DNA from: Voacanga thouarsii
Lineage: Eukaryota > Streptophyta > Magnoliopsida > Gentianales > Apocynaceae
Reading direction: 5' to 3'
Length of the DNA: 64,000 bases
NCBI GenBank assembly: GCA_026120185.1
Contig: JANUWF010000008.1
Span: forward strand, 62,001 to 126,000
Shown: positions 36,868-49,340 of the stretch, one piece after another
How positions within the stretch are numbered: position 1 is the stretch's first letter
Layout: the number at the start of each line of letters is the position of its first letter
Translations under genes and position numbers: made by a program
Notes under the pieces: model-generated
What the model was told of the DNA's origin: nothing
What the model saw: only the letters and a program-made list of their open reading frames with translations
The model's database searches: none

Positions 36868-38711
36868 TGTTGGAATATATGCCATCTAGACTATTTTATC
36901 TGATGTAATTATCAAATTTATTAATAAAAGAATTTATTCTCAAAATTTATTTGTGAATTTATATTTTATTTGTGCACAATTTTTGTTTGGAAAGGACCCA
37001 TTGTGTCTATGTAAGTGATCCATGTGAATGGTGGTCTGTCATAGTAAGGTATGGATTATGAGTTACTTAACACATAAATGTTTATTCTTAACCGATTGAT
37101 GAGAATGGAAATTTCATCATTTATATGTTATTGTGTTATGAATTCCAAATAGAGAATGGCTTACCTTTAGCTAGTGAGTAGTCCACTCACTTCATGGCAT
37201 AAGCGTATTTCGAATATGTAGAACAGGACCTGTAATAGTGGTTTCTAAAAGTACTATTTAAAAGAAACCTAGACTATTACTACTACATCGTGGACTAATA
37301 CTTTACCACTTGAGTATGAGTTGGTAGTCTGATGAAGCTAGAGGCATATACTTTGATATACTGTAGTTGTGGTTCTTTTGTAGAGCCAATATGCTTGTAT
37401 GTTGGGTATATGTGACTAGTTAGTTAAGACAGACTTGTACAAGATAGTTTCTACACCCTTTGTGACTGTTCAAATAATCTTATTATCCAGGGCCCTAAGG
37501 AACATGACTTGGATGTTTACTTTAGGATAACTCCCTTGGAAAGTGAAAATATTCCAGGAGTCGTGGATTATTGGACTAGAGGTCTAAAGATGGTAGATGT
37601 CTATTAGAGAGGTGTTAGTACACTCTTCCTCTCTAATTGCACAGCGATGCGTAGAAGGGTATTTTAGTCATTACACATGTAGGTCGAAGTCTTTGCTAAT
37701 GCAGCATTGTCATTGGGTTCAATATTTTATTATGGTGATATTAGGAAATAGCTATTTATATAGCAGGGTTGGTCATTTTAGTAGCCAAGGCGATGTGTCT
37801 TTTGGTCTCCAGAATGACCCTTAAGTTATGAAAGATTTGGGTTAAGGAATTGATCATGATATTTATAGGTTTTATTTTATTAGTTTAATTTATTATTGGA
37901 TTAGAATAAAATAAAAGGTCCGAGAGAGAGTATTTATTTTATCTAGTAATTAGTTGGTTAATTAATTATTCAAGGCTCAAGGCCAGGTTGAATAATTAAA
38001 AAATTAATCTCGATCTAAACTAGATAAAATGTATAAAATTTTGTTTTGGTCTATTTGGGCTTGTTAATTATTTATTAGACTTTTTAATAAAGCCCAAAAA
38101 ATAAATAATTAAGATTTATTATTTATGGGTGTTCAAGCCCAAGAATAAATAATTTTATCTGGCCCAATGAATAAGACCAAGGGTAAAATAAAATTAAAAT
38201 AATAATAATATTATTAAACTAATTAATTAATAATTTTAATTAATTAATTAATTAAATTAAAAAACAGCACGGGATGGATCTTGTGTTGTTTCGCGTGAAG
38301 GATAACAGAAAGCATGGATTCTTTCTGTTCGCACGCGAATGGATTCTCTCTCGGGGATTAATTCAAATGAATGGAAAATGAATTGAAGTGAAGGCTTTTG
38401 TTTTTGCACTTCTGGGTTCATCATTCACAGAGAAACATAAACCCAAAATTACAGTGAAGCTTTCACCAAAAGCTTATCAAAACCCAATCTTCAAGCTTTT
38501 ACCAGCTGTACTACGGGTACCATTTCGGAAGATCAAAGGCTTCGCGAGAATGAGACGCAGTAGACATTTGCAAGGATGTGATCCAATAGCCTCAAGTATC
38601 CTTGTACATACATCTACAGTAGTGCGGAAAGGGCCATTCAACCACAGAGGTAAATTTTTCGTTTTCCTAGCATGCTTTTGTTTTGATGATTTTTGCCATT
38701 TTAAGCCTTCA
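36868..38711 (+). repeat. 5' LTR of copia B
   Basis: 1844 bp, TGTTGGAATATATGCC to AAGCCTTCA, same family as the A LTRs but opposite in orientation. The bases left of it, GTATC (36863-36867), are the predicted target duplication; its 3' LTR would lie beyond the right edge. ORFs inside (37597-37824, 38388-38744) have no support. Confidence 0.9.
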
Positions 38712-38712
38712 A

Positions 38713-38730
38713 TTGGTATTAGAGCCATGG
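38713..38730 (+). promoter_or_regulatory. Primer-binding site of copia B
   Basis: TTGGTATTAGAGCCATGG follows the LTR end by one base and matches the initiator-Met-type site used by A. Confidence 0.88.
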
Positions 38731-40081
38731 TTTGGCAAATGTAGGAAGCATGCTAGGCTTAACTAAAACAAGAAAATATTTGTTTTGATTGAAATCTATG
38801 ATCCTTTGTGTTTACTGGTATGGGTAGCTTCACTGTAAGCTTCGCAAGTGGAAGCATAAGAACAATGTATTTTGATTGCTTTCATAGATATCTTGTAAGC
38901 CCATTGTTTTTTTAAGGGTATAAGCAGTTGTTTGGATGAGTTTTGATTGAAAATGGAGGAGAAAATCGCGTCCAAAAAGCTTCAGAATCACAGAAGAAAT
39001 TATGGAGAAGAAGGTACTGTGCAAGCCAAGCCAGTCGAGTTGAGCCATATAGATGTGAGAGGAGCCACTAAACCGTGGCTCTAAGCCATGTGCAGCTCCT
39101 CCCCAGCGAGGAACCTTTCCTCGTTGATACCTTCAGCGAGGAATTGCAATTGCAATTCCATTGCGTTGTTATCAATTTTGACCACGCAGTTGGGGCGGGC
39201 GCGGGTCAAGTCCATCCGCTCGGATCCGGCCCTCGGGGTTTTCCATAGGCCATGGGCCATGATCCAGTGTGGCGAGTGCACTGGACCCGAATAAATTTTT
39301 TTTGTTTTAGTTTTTGGTCCCATACTAGGCGAAGTTATTTTTATTGCAATAGTTAATATTCTCTGACTATTTTGCATGAAAAATAATAGTAAAGGAAATT
39401 TTAGAATTAAATAAGACCATTAATTAATTAATGTGTTTAATTCTATTATTTGGACACTTATGTTAAAAGAATAGAAAAGCATGAAAACGTTTACAGTTTT
39501 CTAGCATTTTTATTTCTTTTTGTACCCTATGTGCGCGTTTTCTCAAAAACCAAAGTCTTTGGGAATTTTTGACAAAGAAAAATATTTTTCTTAAATCAAA
39601 TGGTTAATTTTAATTCGGACAAAAATTAATTCTGGATTATGTTCTCAAAGGATTTTATCCTTGCCATAAAAAATATATTGAATTTAGATACTTTTGTGAA
39701 TTAAAATAGAAAACCATTTTGATTGAATTTTAAGAAGGTAAATTATTTTTGTCAAATTAATCTTGAGATCAAAATCTCTCAAAAGTTTTATTGGAAAATT
39801 TTGAAATTATTAAGTTTATTAACTTAAATAAAATTAATCCATGGAAAAATTTCTCAAAGGGTATAAACCTTGACATAGAAATTTTTATGGGTTTAGATAT
39901 TTTATTTTGAGTTAAAAGAAAACCTAATTGAAAATTTCAAAAGATATTTTCCAAGAAAAACCCTTATTTTAAAATATTAAGTGGGAGAAGGGTTCCAACG
40001 GCCCCACGGCTTTCATCACGATCCTCATTAGAGATCGTAGGTCCCCTCGCGTCACCCTGGGAGTGAACTCGTATAGGGTGG
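38731..40081 (+). other. Leader of copia B, cut by gypsy D
   Basis: About 1.35 kb with no coding signal; it matches the A leader in inverted orientation. It ends at 40081, where the D LTR begins. The preceding GGTGG (40077-40081) is the predicted target duplication of D. Gag of B is not found anywhere in the window. Confidence 0.8.
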
Positions 40082-40781
40082 TGTTGACGTCAACTTTGCC
40101 GAGCCGACACAACTATACTTTGAGCCGATGCCGATTTGATAAGTTGGGACGAGCCGATAAAGTCAACATTTCAAGCAACCGACAGTCATATTCAACATCG
40201 GCACCACGGAGCCGATAAGAAGGAAAATAAATTCCTGATATTTCGGCGCAAGAATTCTGCACGACCGTTGGGAGCACTCTTTGGCCGGAAGAAACTCCAC
40301 GATCTGTTAGTGGCTCGATTGCAGCAAGTATAAAATGGGAGCATTGCCTAGAACCGAAGACATCAATCAAACCATCAACCAACAATATTCAATTTCTTCT
40401 ACTTTGTCGTCGTTTACAGCTTTTTAGTCTAGGATTTCAATTCCTTAAAGCTTTCTTACCACTTTGTTATAGCTTTCCTTTACAGCTTTATTTCCAATTT
40501 TTCCTTACAACTTTTTGTTCTGCTTTCGAATATTAGACCCTTTTTTGTACTTTCCTTTAAACAAGTTAATGCAAGTATCAGTCTATTACCCCAGAAAAGT
40601 CCTTCCGTTGAGCATTTTCAGCTAACTTTCTTGAACCTTTTCTATAGTAAGTTCGAGGAACCCGGTCCCTGATTCAAAAGAGATCTGATACCATTTTCTG
40701 TTTCACCATATCAGATCATTTGTGTTTATCGGAAATGAAGCCGATCCCCGTTTGCATTGGCTCCTTATTTTGACAACAACA
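40082..40781 (+). repeat. 5' LTR of Tat-type gypsy D
   Basis: 700 bp, TGTTGACGTCAA to TGACAACAACA, followed by a 5-base spacer and the primer site. A TATA box TATAAAAT lies at 40329-40336. The left end is fixed by loss of homology between the B and A leaders at exactly this point. No 3' partner is seen: it was probably lost at the 63122 deletion. Confidence 0.82.
40329..40336 (+). promoter_or_regulatory. TATA box in D LTR
   Basis: TATAAAAT about 250 bases into the LTR, the usual place for the sense promoter of an LTR element. Confidence 0.55.
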
Positions 40782-40786
40782 CAGAT

Positions 40787-40804
40787 TGGCACGCCCAGTG
40801 GGAC
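40787..40804 (+). promoter_or_regulatory. Primer-binding site of D
   Basis: TGGCACGCCCAGTGGGAC follows the LTR end. The identical 18-mer lies after the E LTR at 53498-53515, although the two LTRs are unrelated by eye, which supports its role. I cannot name the tRNA with confidence. Confidence 0.75.
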
Positions 40805-40845
40805 CAGAGGTTAGTGTTCGCATGCTATTGCGGTCAAGACGATCG

Positions 40846-41573
40846 ATGGCAAACAATTCACAGCAGCCACCGGCACCAGAGTCATCCGAGCGACCCCCCG
40901 TCCGTGCTTTCCGGGGAGTCTTTGATTCTTCGGTTACTACTACCAGTTGTACTCAGGGTACTTCTGTGGAGCAAGGGTGTTAGTCCTCGCCCCCACCACC
41001 AGTGTCTCAGTCGACGTCCACCTCAATGACTGCCATTCGACATACTATGGAACAATGTACTGGCAGGCTCTTACAGGTCTTATCCCACAATTTGCTACTA
41101 TATTTCGACCTCTGCTTTAGAATGAGCTTCAACAATTTGCGCAGAGGCAAAATATGCAAACCTTCACTCAGCCATCGGGTTACCCTGCATACGGGACAAA
41201 CATGGCACCTGCATACCCCATGCCATCGGCTGATGGTGCACCCTCTCATGGCTCAGTGCACCTCATGCGAAGAGAAATGTCCTTCCCTACTACCGAGGGG
41301 CATCAAGTTCCAGGAATGGTGGCTCAAAACACGTTGCCAGTAGAAATGTTTCCAGGCAGGAGTTCGGGCCCAACGACAGGGTTATTAACGACTTATGAAG
41401 CAGCTCCAACCTTTGTTAGGGGAAACATGCCACCTTTTGGGGGACAGCCAAATTACTCTGTTCCTTACCCTCCTTTATATTCGGCAATCACAGCGGCTAA
41501 CCCAGGGCAGGGGATTGGAAGTACTGAGCATTCCGCGGGGCAAGGTCCCCGACCTGTCATGCAAAGTCCTTCA
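40846..41573 (+). pseudogene. Gag N-terminal part of D (broken)
   Basis: The ATG at 40846 starts MANNSQQPPAPESSERPPV, 40 bases after the primer site. A stop is at 40981 and a frame change follows near 41000-41060. The reading resumes as IPQFATIFRPLL, a stop, then the Pro- and Gly-rich stretch in the 41154 frame (TQPSGYPAYGTNMAPAYPM, FGGQPNYSVPYPPLYSA). Such a low-complexity N-terminus is usual for Tat-type gag. The frame runs into solo LTR J at 41574. Confidence 0.75.
41569..41573. repeat. Target duplication CTTCA of solo LTR J (left copy)
   Basis: CTTCA here and at 45751-45755 directly flank J. Removing J and one copy leaves the gag of D in the same reading frame. Confidence 0.9.
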
Positions 41574-44500
41574 TGTAACACCCCACTACCTAGGCCCAAC
41601 AGGGCCGGGGATGTCGCCCCGTCCAAAGGACAAGGGGTCTTTATAACTAGGTTACATGAAAATAAAATTAAAAAAAAGACTTTAAAATTAAATTTATTAC
41701 AACCCAAAAGATAAACACTGGCACAAATCCAAAATAAATTGGTTGCAACAATCTCTCAAACAATACTTAAAGTAAATAACAAGAGTCTTCAAGCAAGGCA
41801 ACATTCTAGCTAATGATCTCCACAGCAGGGTCTTCCTGAAAATATGGCATAAAAGGTGGTGAGATAAAAATCTCAGTAAGCCCGTGTGTGCTTTGAGTGT
41901 TTCAGGTAAAATAATTCATGTATGCAAATTGTAAAAGTTTCACAAGGAAAAGTGCTGGCAAGCAATAAATAAGTGTTGAAAATAAAGAGTGGTGTTTCAC
42001 TTTTCAAATCATACATGTGCACAATAAATACAACCACTCAAATGGGTACCCATGTGTTACCACACGTTGGGCCCCATGACCAATAACAGTCAGAATGCCA
42101 CACTTTGTGCAATGCTGACAAAATGTAGGTGTACGGCTTACCGGGTGAGATACTTCTCCATCTCTACACCCAAACTTACCGGTTGTCTACTCCGGAAATA
42201 CACAGTCCACATGACTGAAACTTGCTAGCTCGGACCGGCATGACTTACCAGACTGGCGTCCTATCCAGGAAGGACTCACCCCTCAGAGGTGGCCACCTAC
42301 TGAGAGACTTACCCTAACCCTTCAAAGATTAGTCCTGGTGGTATGCCCTTATTGAGTACTCAACGTTGATTGTTCCCCTTGGGAGAAAATTGATCAAACT
42401 TTGCTTTATTTGAAAATAGCAATTAAGGGTTTCCAAAAGTCTAGCCAAGTTGGGTTTTAGGAAAAGTTTAGATTTGGGTACAACCGCTTGTTTAATTTTC
42501 AAATGATTTGCTTGACTGAAATAAAAAGGAAAAACAGTCCTTAATTGCATTTACAAATAAATGTCCATATACATCGCATTTGCTTGCCACAATAACTTTT
42601 GGCCTTCACAAAACTCCATGCAGGAGCTTACCTGCTTCTTTGATTGCTCTACTTAAAAGTCTTCCAAGGCTGACCTAACTCCTGCCCGGGGGAAACACAA
42701 AACATAAGGTCACATTCAAGCTATACCTGCCTTACATAAATAATTCTTAGCTCATCTAGTTACAACCATGACTAACCATGACCTTAATGTCCTAAGCTTT
42801 AAGGCTAGATGCTGAAGAATTTTATAAAATAAGTCTAGTTTGATAGGTTGAAATAACTAGGGGTTCTAAAATAATTGTTAATAAATTATAGACTTAAATA
42901 ATAATTCTTGAGTATTATTATTAATAAATAAACTAAGGTTTGAATTTTAAATATTATTAAGTCCTAAATAATTTTAATAAATGATAATTTAAAAATAGCC
43001 TTATTATAAATAAATAATAAATTAAATAATTTTTAATTTAAATAATTTTTTTAATAGATGATAATTAACTAGTAATAAATAAAATTAATAATAAATGAAA
43101 TTTATGAAATTTTGTTTAATAAAAATATTAATAGTCTAATTAAATTTTCCAATCCAAATCCCCTAGTGTTTCGAATTTTTTTGAAGGAAAATATAGTAGT
43201 AATTCTAATTTAGGTAATAAAATTTATTAATGGATATAACCTAGAATTAATAAGAAAATAATCTTTTATCATGATATTCCTAGTGCTAGAAAGGATTCAT
43301 GATTACATTCTCCATCATCAACAATATACTAATCCATTCATGAACACACACTTGAACTATCGCATACCATCACATTATCAAAATCCTACTAAGCATAATC
43401 ATCAATCATGGTTTCCATGGAAAAATAAGAACATAAAAGCCTAATCACCTTTGGTGCCATAATATCTAATCATGCTTCAACATCCATTAAATTCATCAAG
43501 CATGAAGAATATATATTGATTCGAAAGGAAAATACATATATCCTAGTCATATACAACCATCATCATGTCATAACTTCATCCCCCTAATCCACATGCATAT
43601 ATTCAATCTCCCAATCATAATCCATTTCTCTATCATCAACTAGGAGACATGATTTCAGAATTTAATAAGAGAAATTTAAGAATGAATACTGGATTGTCGA
43701 GTCCTTTGGTGAAGACAAAAGAAGGTCCACGCGCGATGGAATGACTTGAATGGTCCAACGAAACAAACGATCATGGTTGATGTTTGATCAACCATTTCGG
43801 TTAGAAGAGAGAGAGAGAGAGAGAGCATTAGATAGGTGTATTAAGAATTGAATGGAAGAAGATGAACAAGAAGGTCGTTCTTGTTTTACCTTATTGATGT
43901 TATTGAGGTCTTCAAGAAAAACTGATTTTTGATCCGGTTGAAAATTCTTGTTTGTGAAATTTCATGTTATAAATGGCAGAAATGAAGTCTAGGGATTAAG
44001 TGGAGATGATCTGGATTATTTGAGAGTGATTGGAGGTGTTTTAGAGTAGGTTTAGGCTTGAAGAAGTTTAGTGTGTGTTCTTGGTGTTCTTGGTGTTTTA
44101 GGTGAAAATGGAGAGAAATTAGAAGAAGTGCTGTGTGAATTCTGCTAGAAAGCTGGCCGAATGGTAGGGTGTGATTGAGGGTTTCGGTTTTCAGCTTTGT
44201 GAGAGAGAGAAACCAGATTTTATTTGAAATTTAAATGGAGGAAATGGTGGAGATGTTTAAGGTAAAAGATCAGCTATGGTGTTTGATCAAGAGAGGTGTC
44301 TAGGGACTTTAATGGTGTCGGTTGGAACAAGAATGTTTTGCTGAAATGGTTTAGGGTTAATGTTGCTCAAGGCTGGTCGAAATTCAGTCCTTAAAGGCAG
44401 AGAAAATTCTGGTTATTTCAGCTTAATGCAAGAGTGATTTATGGGAGTGGAATGCTGGAATTTTTGAAGTTCAAATGGAGTTTGAATGGAGTGATCTTAG

Positions 44501-45750
44501 GAGTGTTTTATGGTGCAGCCATGGAGTCCTTATGCTTCAAGGTAAATGTGGGTTTAATGGTGTTCAGAGTATGGCTGAGCAAGGCTCAATTCTACAGAGA
44601 TTGAAGGTGACTTTTGGTCCTAGGCTAGAAAGGAACAAGGCTGGAAAAATTCTGCTCTCAAGTGTTCATGGCTTTTTCGAAAATTTGCAGAATTTTGGTA
44701 CAGGATTTTCGCACCTTCTTAGCTCGGTTTTTCAGAGGTTCTTCAGGGTTGTTTGAGGGTCTTCCAAGGGTGGTTTTTCAGCCTCATTCCTAGACTAATG
44801 CAGAGAAGTTTGCTGGCTTGAAGATGAACTAAAAACAACTTCATTTCCTTGATGAAGAGCTGCGAATTGCCCAGAAAAATTTCTGGTTTGGTGCTGTTTT
44901 GTGCAGTCCGAAAATTGCACAATTTTTCCAGCTTCCAAGCCACTTGAAATGACCATTTTCTTGGCAGCAAATGGTTGGGTTTATGGCCTGAATTTTCGAA
45001 GAGAAGGGCTGCAACAAATCTGGAAAATTTCCAGATTTCCTACCACTAAAGCATGAACATCTTGAAGATAGATTTGAAGGTCCTTTCATGGTGATTGATT
45101 TTCTCTTGGAACCCTTCCTATTTCCCCTCCTATTTTTCGGTCAACCTCCCTTCCCCAAAGCTGATTTTCGAAATTCAAGGGGAAGAAATTATCACAGATT
45201 TTTTTGGAATTCAAAGAAAAAGATTTAATGGATTTTAGTTCATTTGAATTATGAAAATGCTAGGACAAGGCTAGAGGTAATAAATTGGACAAGAATTCTT
45301 CTAGAATTATTTTAGGACATGAGGATAAGATTAGGACATTCTTTTCATGTCTCCCTTAAGACAATCATTCCTATTTTCATGGAATGCAAGAAAACAAAAA
45401 TTCAAACTTAATTAAGATAATCATGGTAAAAGCTTAAATGATGGGATTTGAACTCATGACCTTAGAGATTAATTCCAAAGCTCTAACCACTATACCACAA
45501 CAACTCTTGTTCTTATTTTCTCACCCACACATTTTTCTTATCTACTCCTCAAGCTATCTTCCTATTCTGACCTCAAGCAAAATTACCATTTTACCCCTCC
45601 TACTCAATAAGTATAACTGAGCATTTAAACCTATAATCCACGATTCTAAAACACATAAAATCATTCAAAAATATATATATTCATGCAAAATAATATGATA
45701 TGCATTCTCGACCCCTTTACTCTAGGGTTGGCTTTAAGTGAGGTTTCACA
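41574..45750 (-). repeat. Solo chromovirus LTR J, 4.2 kb
   Basis: 4177 bp with termini TGTGAAACC (minus-strand start, 45750) and GGGTGTTACA (minus-strand end, 41574) and a perfect 5-bp target duplication. There is no internal retrotransposon sequence, so it is a solo LTR left by recombination between two LTRs. It is colinear with the H LTR (5231-8350). Small ORFs inside, including 44475-44756 and 44841-45089, show no known domain. It has GA-dinucleotide runs near 43808. Confidence 0.88.
45444..45497 (-). other. tRNA-like A-box/B-box pair in J LTR
   Basis: The minus strand has TGGTATAGTGG (45487-45497), 32 bases, then AGTTCAAATCC (45444-45454), a full B-box match. The 5' part resembles plant tRNA-Asp genes. 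It matches the block at 7987-8040 in H in position, order and spacing. Confidence 0.58.
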
Positions 45751-45755
45751 CTTCA

Positions 45756-46904
45756 CCTTAGTTTCACCAGCCGTACCAGCCGGTGGATATGGTAACGGAA
45801 ACATTCCGATGACAATCACGGGATCGGCTCGTATACCAAAAACCTTACCCTGAGTGGGTGGATTCCATGGCAGTACTCCCTCGAGGCTACAAGCTGCCGG
45901 AGTTCTTAACATTTTCTGGTGAAGATAATAAGTCCACCATAGAACACATCAGAAGATTCAAAGCACAATGCGGTGAGTTGGGAAACAACGAATGGCATAA
46001 ATTACAACTGTTTTCATTGTCCTTGATAGGAGTAGCATTCACATGGTATGCCAATTTAGTTCCTAATTCTGTATACTCATGGGCTGACATGGAAAGAATG
46101 TTTCACCAACATTTCTTTAAACTGGTACCGGAAGTTTCCATCGCTGACCTTTTGGTAATAAAACAAAAGGGATCAGAAGATGTTGCGGATTTTATTGAAT
46201 GTTTCCGACAAACTAAGTCCAAATGTACAACCCAGTTGCCTGAAACGGAATGTGCAAGAATTGCTATTAGCAAGATGCATCCGCAGCTCAAAGAACGGCT
46301 CATTCTCCAAGACTTCTTGGATTTATCCCGGCTGTTATCTCACGCTGTCAGAATAGAAGAGATGATCAAGGAGAAAGAGAAGAGGCATTCCGTCAAGTTC
46401 TCTCATGGCCAGACAATGATATCCATCATAGACGATACTAATGAGGAAGATGAGGAGCAAGCTATAGAGGTAATGACAGCAGAGTTGGTAAAGGGCACGT
46501 CCTATACGTGTCCTCATTTGAAACCCGGTAAGGGAAAGGAGAAAATTGCCACATCAGGACCCTCCTATTTGTTTGACGTCTCAAAAGCTGAACAAATCTT
46601 TGACCAACTAGTGGCAGATAAGCAGATTCGTCTGGCTTATGGACATAGGATCCCAAGCCAGGAAGAATTAAAAGGAATAAGGTACTATAAATGGCATAAT
46701 TCTTTCTCGCATAGTACTAACAGTTGTATTGTTTTCAGAAACATCATTCAAAAGGCTATCCAGGATGGAAGATTGATGTTTGTAGACAAAAAGGAAGAGA
46801 CATTGGTAGACACAGATCCATTTCCGTTAGCCGATGCACACCTGCTGCAAACAATGTTTGGGAAGCAGGAGGAGCATGTAGGAAACAACAAGCCTGGGGG
46901 ATAG
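45756..46904 (+). pseudogene. Gag core and C-terminus of D
   Basis: After J the frame continues with two stops into a 348-codon open frame: VLPRGYKLPEFLTFSGEDNK, the Retrotrans_gag core (LQLFSLSLIGVAFTWYANLV, FHQHFFKLVPEVSIADLL), and a C-terminal YYKWHNSFSHSTNSC block. E has the counterpart CKYHRLIGHPIEKC, so the D copy has lost the first Cys. Gag would form the particle. Confidence 0.85.
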
Positions 46905-47800
46905 GGGAAGCATTCCAGAGTTTAGATGGTAAACCGTCAGTTTTTACCCGTTTATCTCCTCCCTCTTTTGCAACACATTTCCATGGCAAAAAAGGGAAAT
47001 TAACAGTGCAGGTACCCCAAAAGGGAACATTTTTACCTGGCCTCTGTTCCCGATCGTCAAAGTCCCAAAAAAGACGAGAACAGTGGAAACGGGCACAACA
47101 AAGACGGCTAGTTGATACTTGGGTTGAAGAACAATTAGCCCCTGGTAATGGCTAAAACATGCTCAGCATCTTGCCATCAAGTTTCTGAGCCACCTCTCGT
47201 CAAGAGTCCATGGAAGAGGATTTTCTTGCGGAAGAAAGAGCTGCAGTAGAGTTGGTTGATAACAAAATTCCCCCAGAAGGGATGCTCTTTCCTATTCCGA
47301 CAGCCCAAAGTGTTAACCATCTCAGGCCCCTGTACATCAAAGCACATATCAACGGTAAGCCACTTACTCGGATTTTTGTTGATGGTGGAGCTGTCTTAAA
47401 CGTAATGCCTTTCTCTACCTTGAAGCGGCTGGGAAAGGATAAGTTGGATTTGTCCCCTACCGATGTACAGATGGTTAATTTCACTGGAGAAGCAGCTACG
47501 GCAAAAGGCGTTATCACCTGTGAAGTCATAGTCGGGTCCAAAACCAGTAAAACAGTCTTTTTTATAATTGATACGAAGCCAGCTTATTCCGTTTTATTAG
47601 GCAGGGATTGGATTCATGCAAACCGTTACGTACCGTCCACTTTACACCAGATGATGCTGATCTGGGATGAAGAACGGGTAGAGCAAATCCCAACCGATCC
47701 TAATCCGTTTTCAGCTGAAATCCACATGAACGAAGCTCTGTTTTATCATCCGACCTTTGATCCAAGCCAGTACGCCAAGCTAACGGTGGCCCATAACTAG
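46905..47800 (+). pseudogene. Gag-pol linker and protease of D
   Basis: 46905-47209 is a linker with a KPSVFTRL block, also present in E (RPSVFTRLG). The 196-codon frame at 47210-47800 carries the aspartic protease: LTRIFVDGGAVLNVMPF, where the family has D-x-G at the catalytic site, here DGG. It continues with the flap region and AYSVLLGRDWIHANRYVP. The domain itself is open, but the linker is frameshifted on both sides. Confidence 0.83.
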
Positions 47801-47905
47801 ATCACCACTGAGGAACCAAGTGGCCTATGACTTGAAGATCCAAAAGTCTGACGAGCTCCAGGCTTCGTTGTTCAAGATCCGTTAATAGAAGTAGACATAG
47901 GAGAA

Positions 47906-48730
47906 GTGGGGGAGAACAGAACAGCCAAGGTGAGTTTATATTTGACTATTGAGCAAAGGGATAAGATAACCTGTCTAATCCACAGATACAAAGATTGCTT
48001 TGCATGGGACTATCATGAAATGCCAGGTTTAGACCGAAGCATTGTAGAACATCGCCTACCTGTGAAAGAAGGCTTTAAATCCCATAAACAACCGGCAAGA
48101 CATTTTAATCCTGCATTGCTACCCAGGATCAAGGAGGAGGTAGAAAGGTTACTTCGACGTGGATTCATCCGTACGTGCCGATATGCAGAATGGATATCAA
48201 CATCGTGCCGATCATTAAGAAGAATGGTCAACTGCGTGTCTGTATAGACTTCAGAAACGTGAACTTGGCCACTCTGAATGATGAGTATGCTATGCCAATG
48301 GAAGATATGTTAGTAGATTCTCCTGCAGGTAACCAGTTTTTAAGCTTTATGAATAGTTATTCAGGTTATAACCAGATATTCATAGATGAAAAAGATACAC
48401 ACAAAACGGCGTTCCGTTGCTCGGGATCTATCGGCTTATTCGAATAGGTGGTCATGACATTTAGTTTGAAGAATGCTGGGGCCACCTTTCAACGGGCGAA
48501 GAACCTCATCTTCCACGACCTTATCGGCAGCACAATGGAGGTCTACATAGACGACTTGGTCGTAAAATTCCCCATGTTCTTACAACACTTAGTTGATTTG
48601 GAACAAGAGTTCCTTCGGATGCGTCAGCACCATTTGAAGATCAATCCAGCTAAGTATGCCTTTGGAGTTACGGTCGGGAATTTCCTTGGGTTTCTAGTAT
48701 ACCAAAGGGGGATTGAGATAGATTAGAATA
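47906..48730 (+). pseudogene. Reverse transcriptase of D (frameshift, stops)
   Basis: 47906-48247 has the N-terminal block (DCFAWDYHEMPGLDRSIVEH, VERLLRRGFIRTC). A frameshift near 48180 leads to IVPIIKKNGQLRVCIDFRNV and SGYNQIFIDEKDTHKTAFRC, then a TAG at 48445. The palm follows: FSLKNAGATFQRA and VYIDDLVVKF with both catalytic Asp, then FGVTVGNFLGFLVYQRGIEI and a TAG at 48724. Product would copy the RNA; here it is not translatable as one chain. Confidence 0.88.
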
Positions 48731-49340
48731 AGGCTTGGGATATTCTACAAGCAAGACCGTCTCAGACGAAGAAAGAGCTACAAAGTTTCTTGGGAAGATC
48801 AATTTTCTACGGAGTTTTTTGGCAAACACTGCAGGTAAACAGAAGGTATTTTCTTCTCTGTTACGATTAAAGTTATCTCAAGAATTTATCTGGCAGCCTG
48901 AGCATCAGGTAGCGTTTGATCAAATAAAGGCAGCTTTATCACATCCATCGGTGTTTGCTCCTCCACATAACCGGTCTCCCATGAAGTTATATATCTCAGC
49001 TGTAGAAGGATCTATCGGCAGTTTATTGGCTCAGGATGACCAACGAGGGATAGAAAGAGCGGTATACTACCTTAGTCGGAATCTATCGGATACGGAGACC
49101 AGGTACACCCCTATTGAAAAGCTATGTTTATCTCTCCACTATGCATGCACAAAGTTGGAGCATTACTTGTTATTTAGGGAAGTACATATCCTATGTAAGG
49201 TAGATTTGATCAAACTCTTGTCGAATCGCCTTTTACTGAATGGGCAGCTTATGAAATGGGCGGTCAAATTACATTCTTTTTCTCTAACTTATGTGCCACT
49301 GAGGGCTGTAAAAGGATAGGCTATTGCAGATTTTTTAGCC
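48731..49340 (+). pseudogene. First RNase H of D
   Basis: Open at 48735-49319: QEFIWQPEHQVAFDQIKAAL, MKLYISAVEGSIGSLLAQDD, AVYYLSRNLSDTETRYTPIE, and LHSFSLTYVPLRAVKG. This is the Ty3-type RNase H linked to the RT in this family. A stop at its end (TAG, 49317) separates it from the next domain. Confidence 0.83.

Noticed and set aside
38388..38744. A 118-codon ORF in the B LTR
   Set aside because: It crosses the LTR end and primer site; the A LTR copies do not keep it open.
44475..45089. Captured host gene fragments in solo LTR J
   Set aside because: Several ORFs of 75-95 codons on both strands look plausible but none shows a recognisable domain or intron-exon pattern.
45444..45497. A functional tRNA gene
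   Set aside because: A- and B-boxes have tRNA spacing, but the acceptor and anticodon stems do not pair well by eye and the block is shared with the H LTR, so it is part of the repeat.
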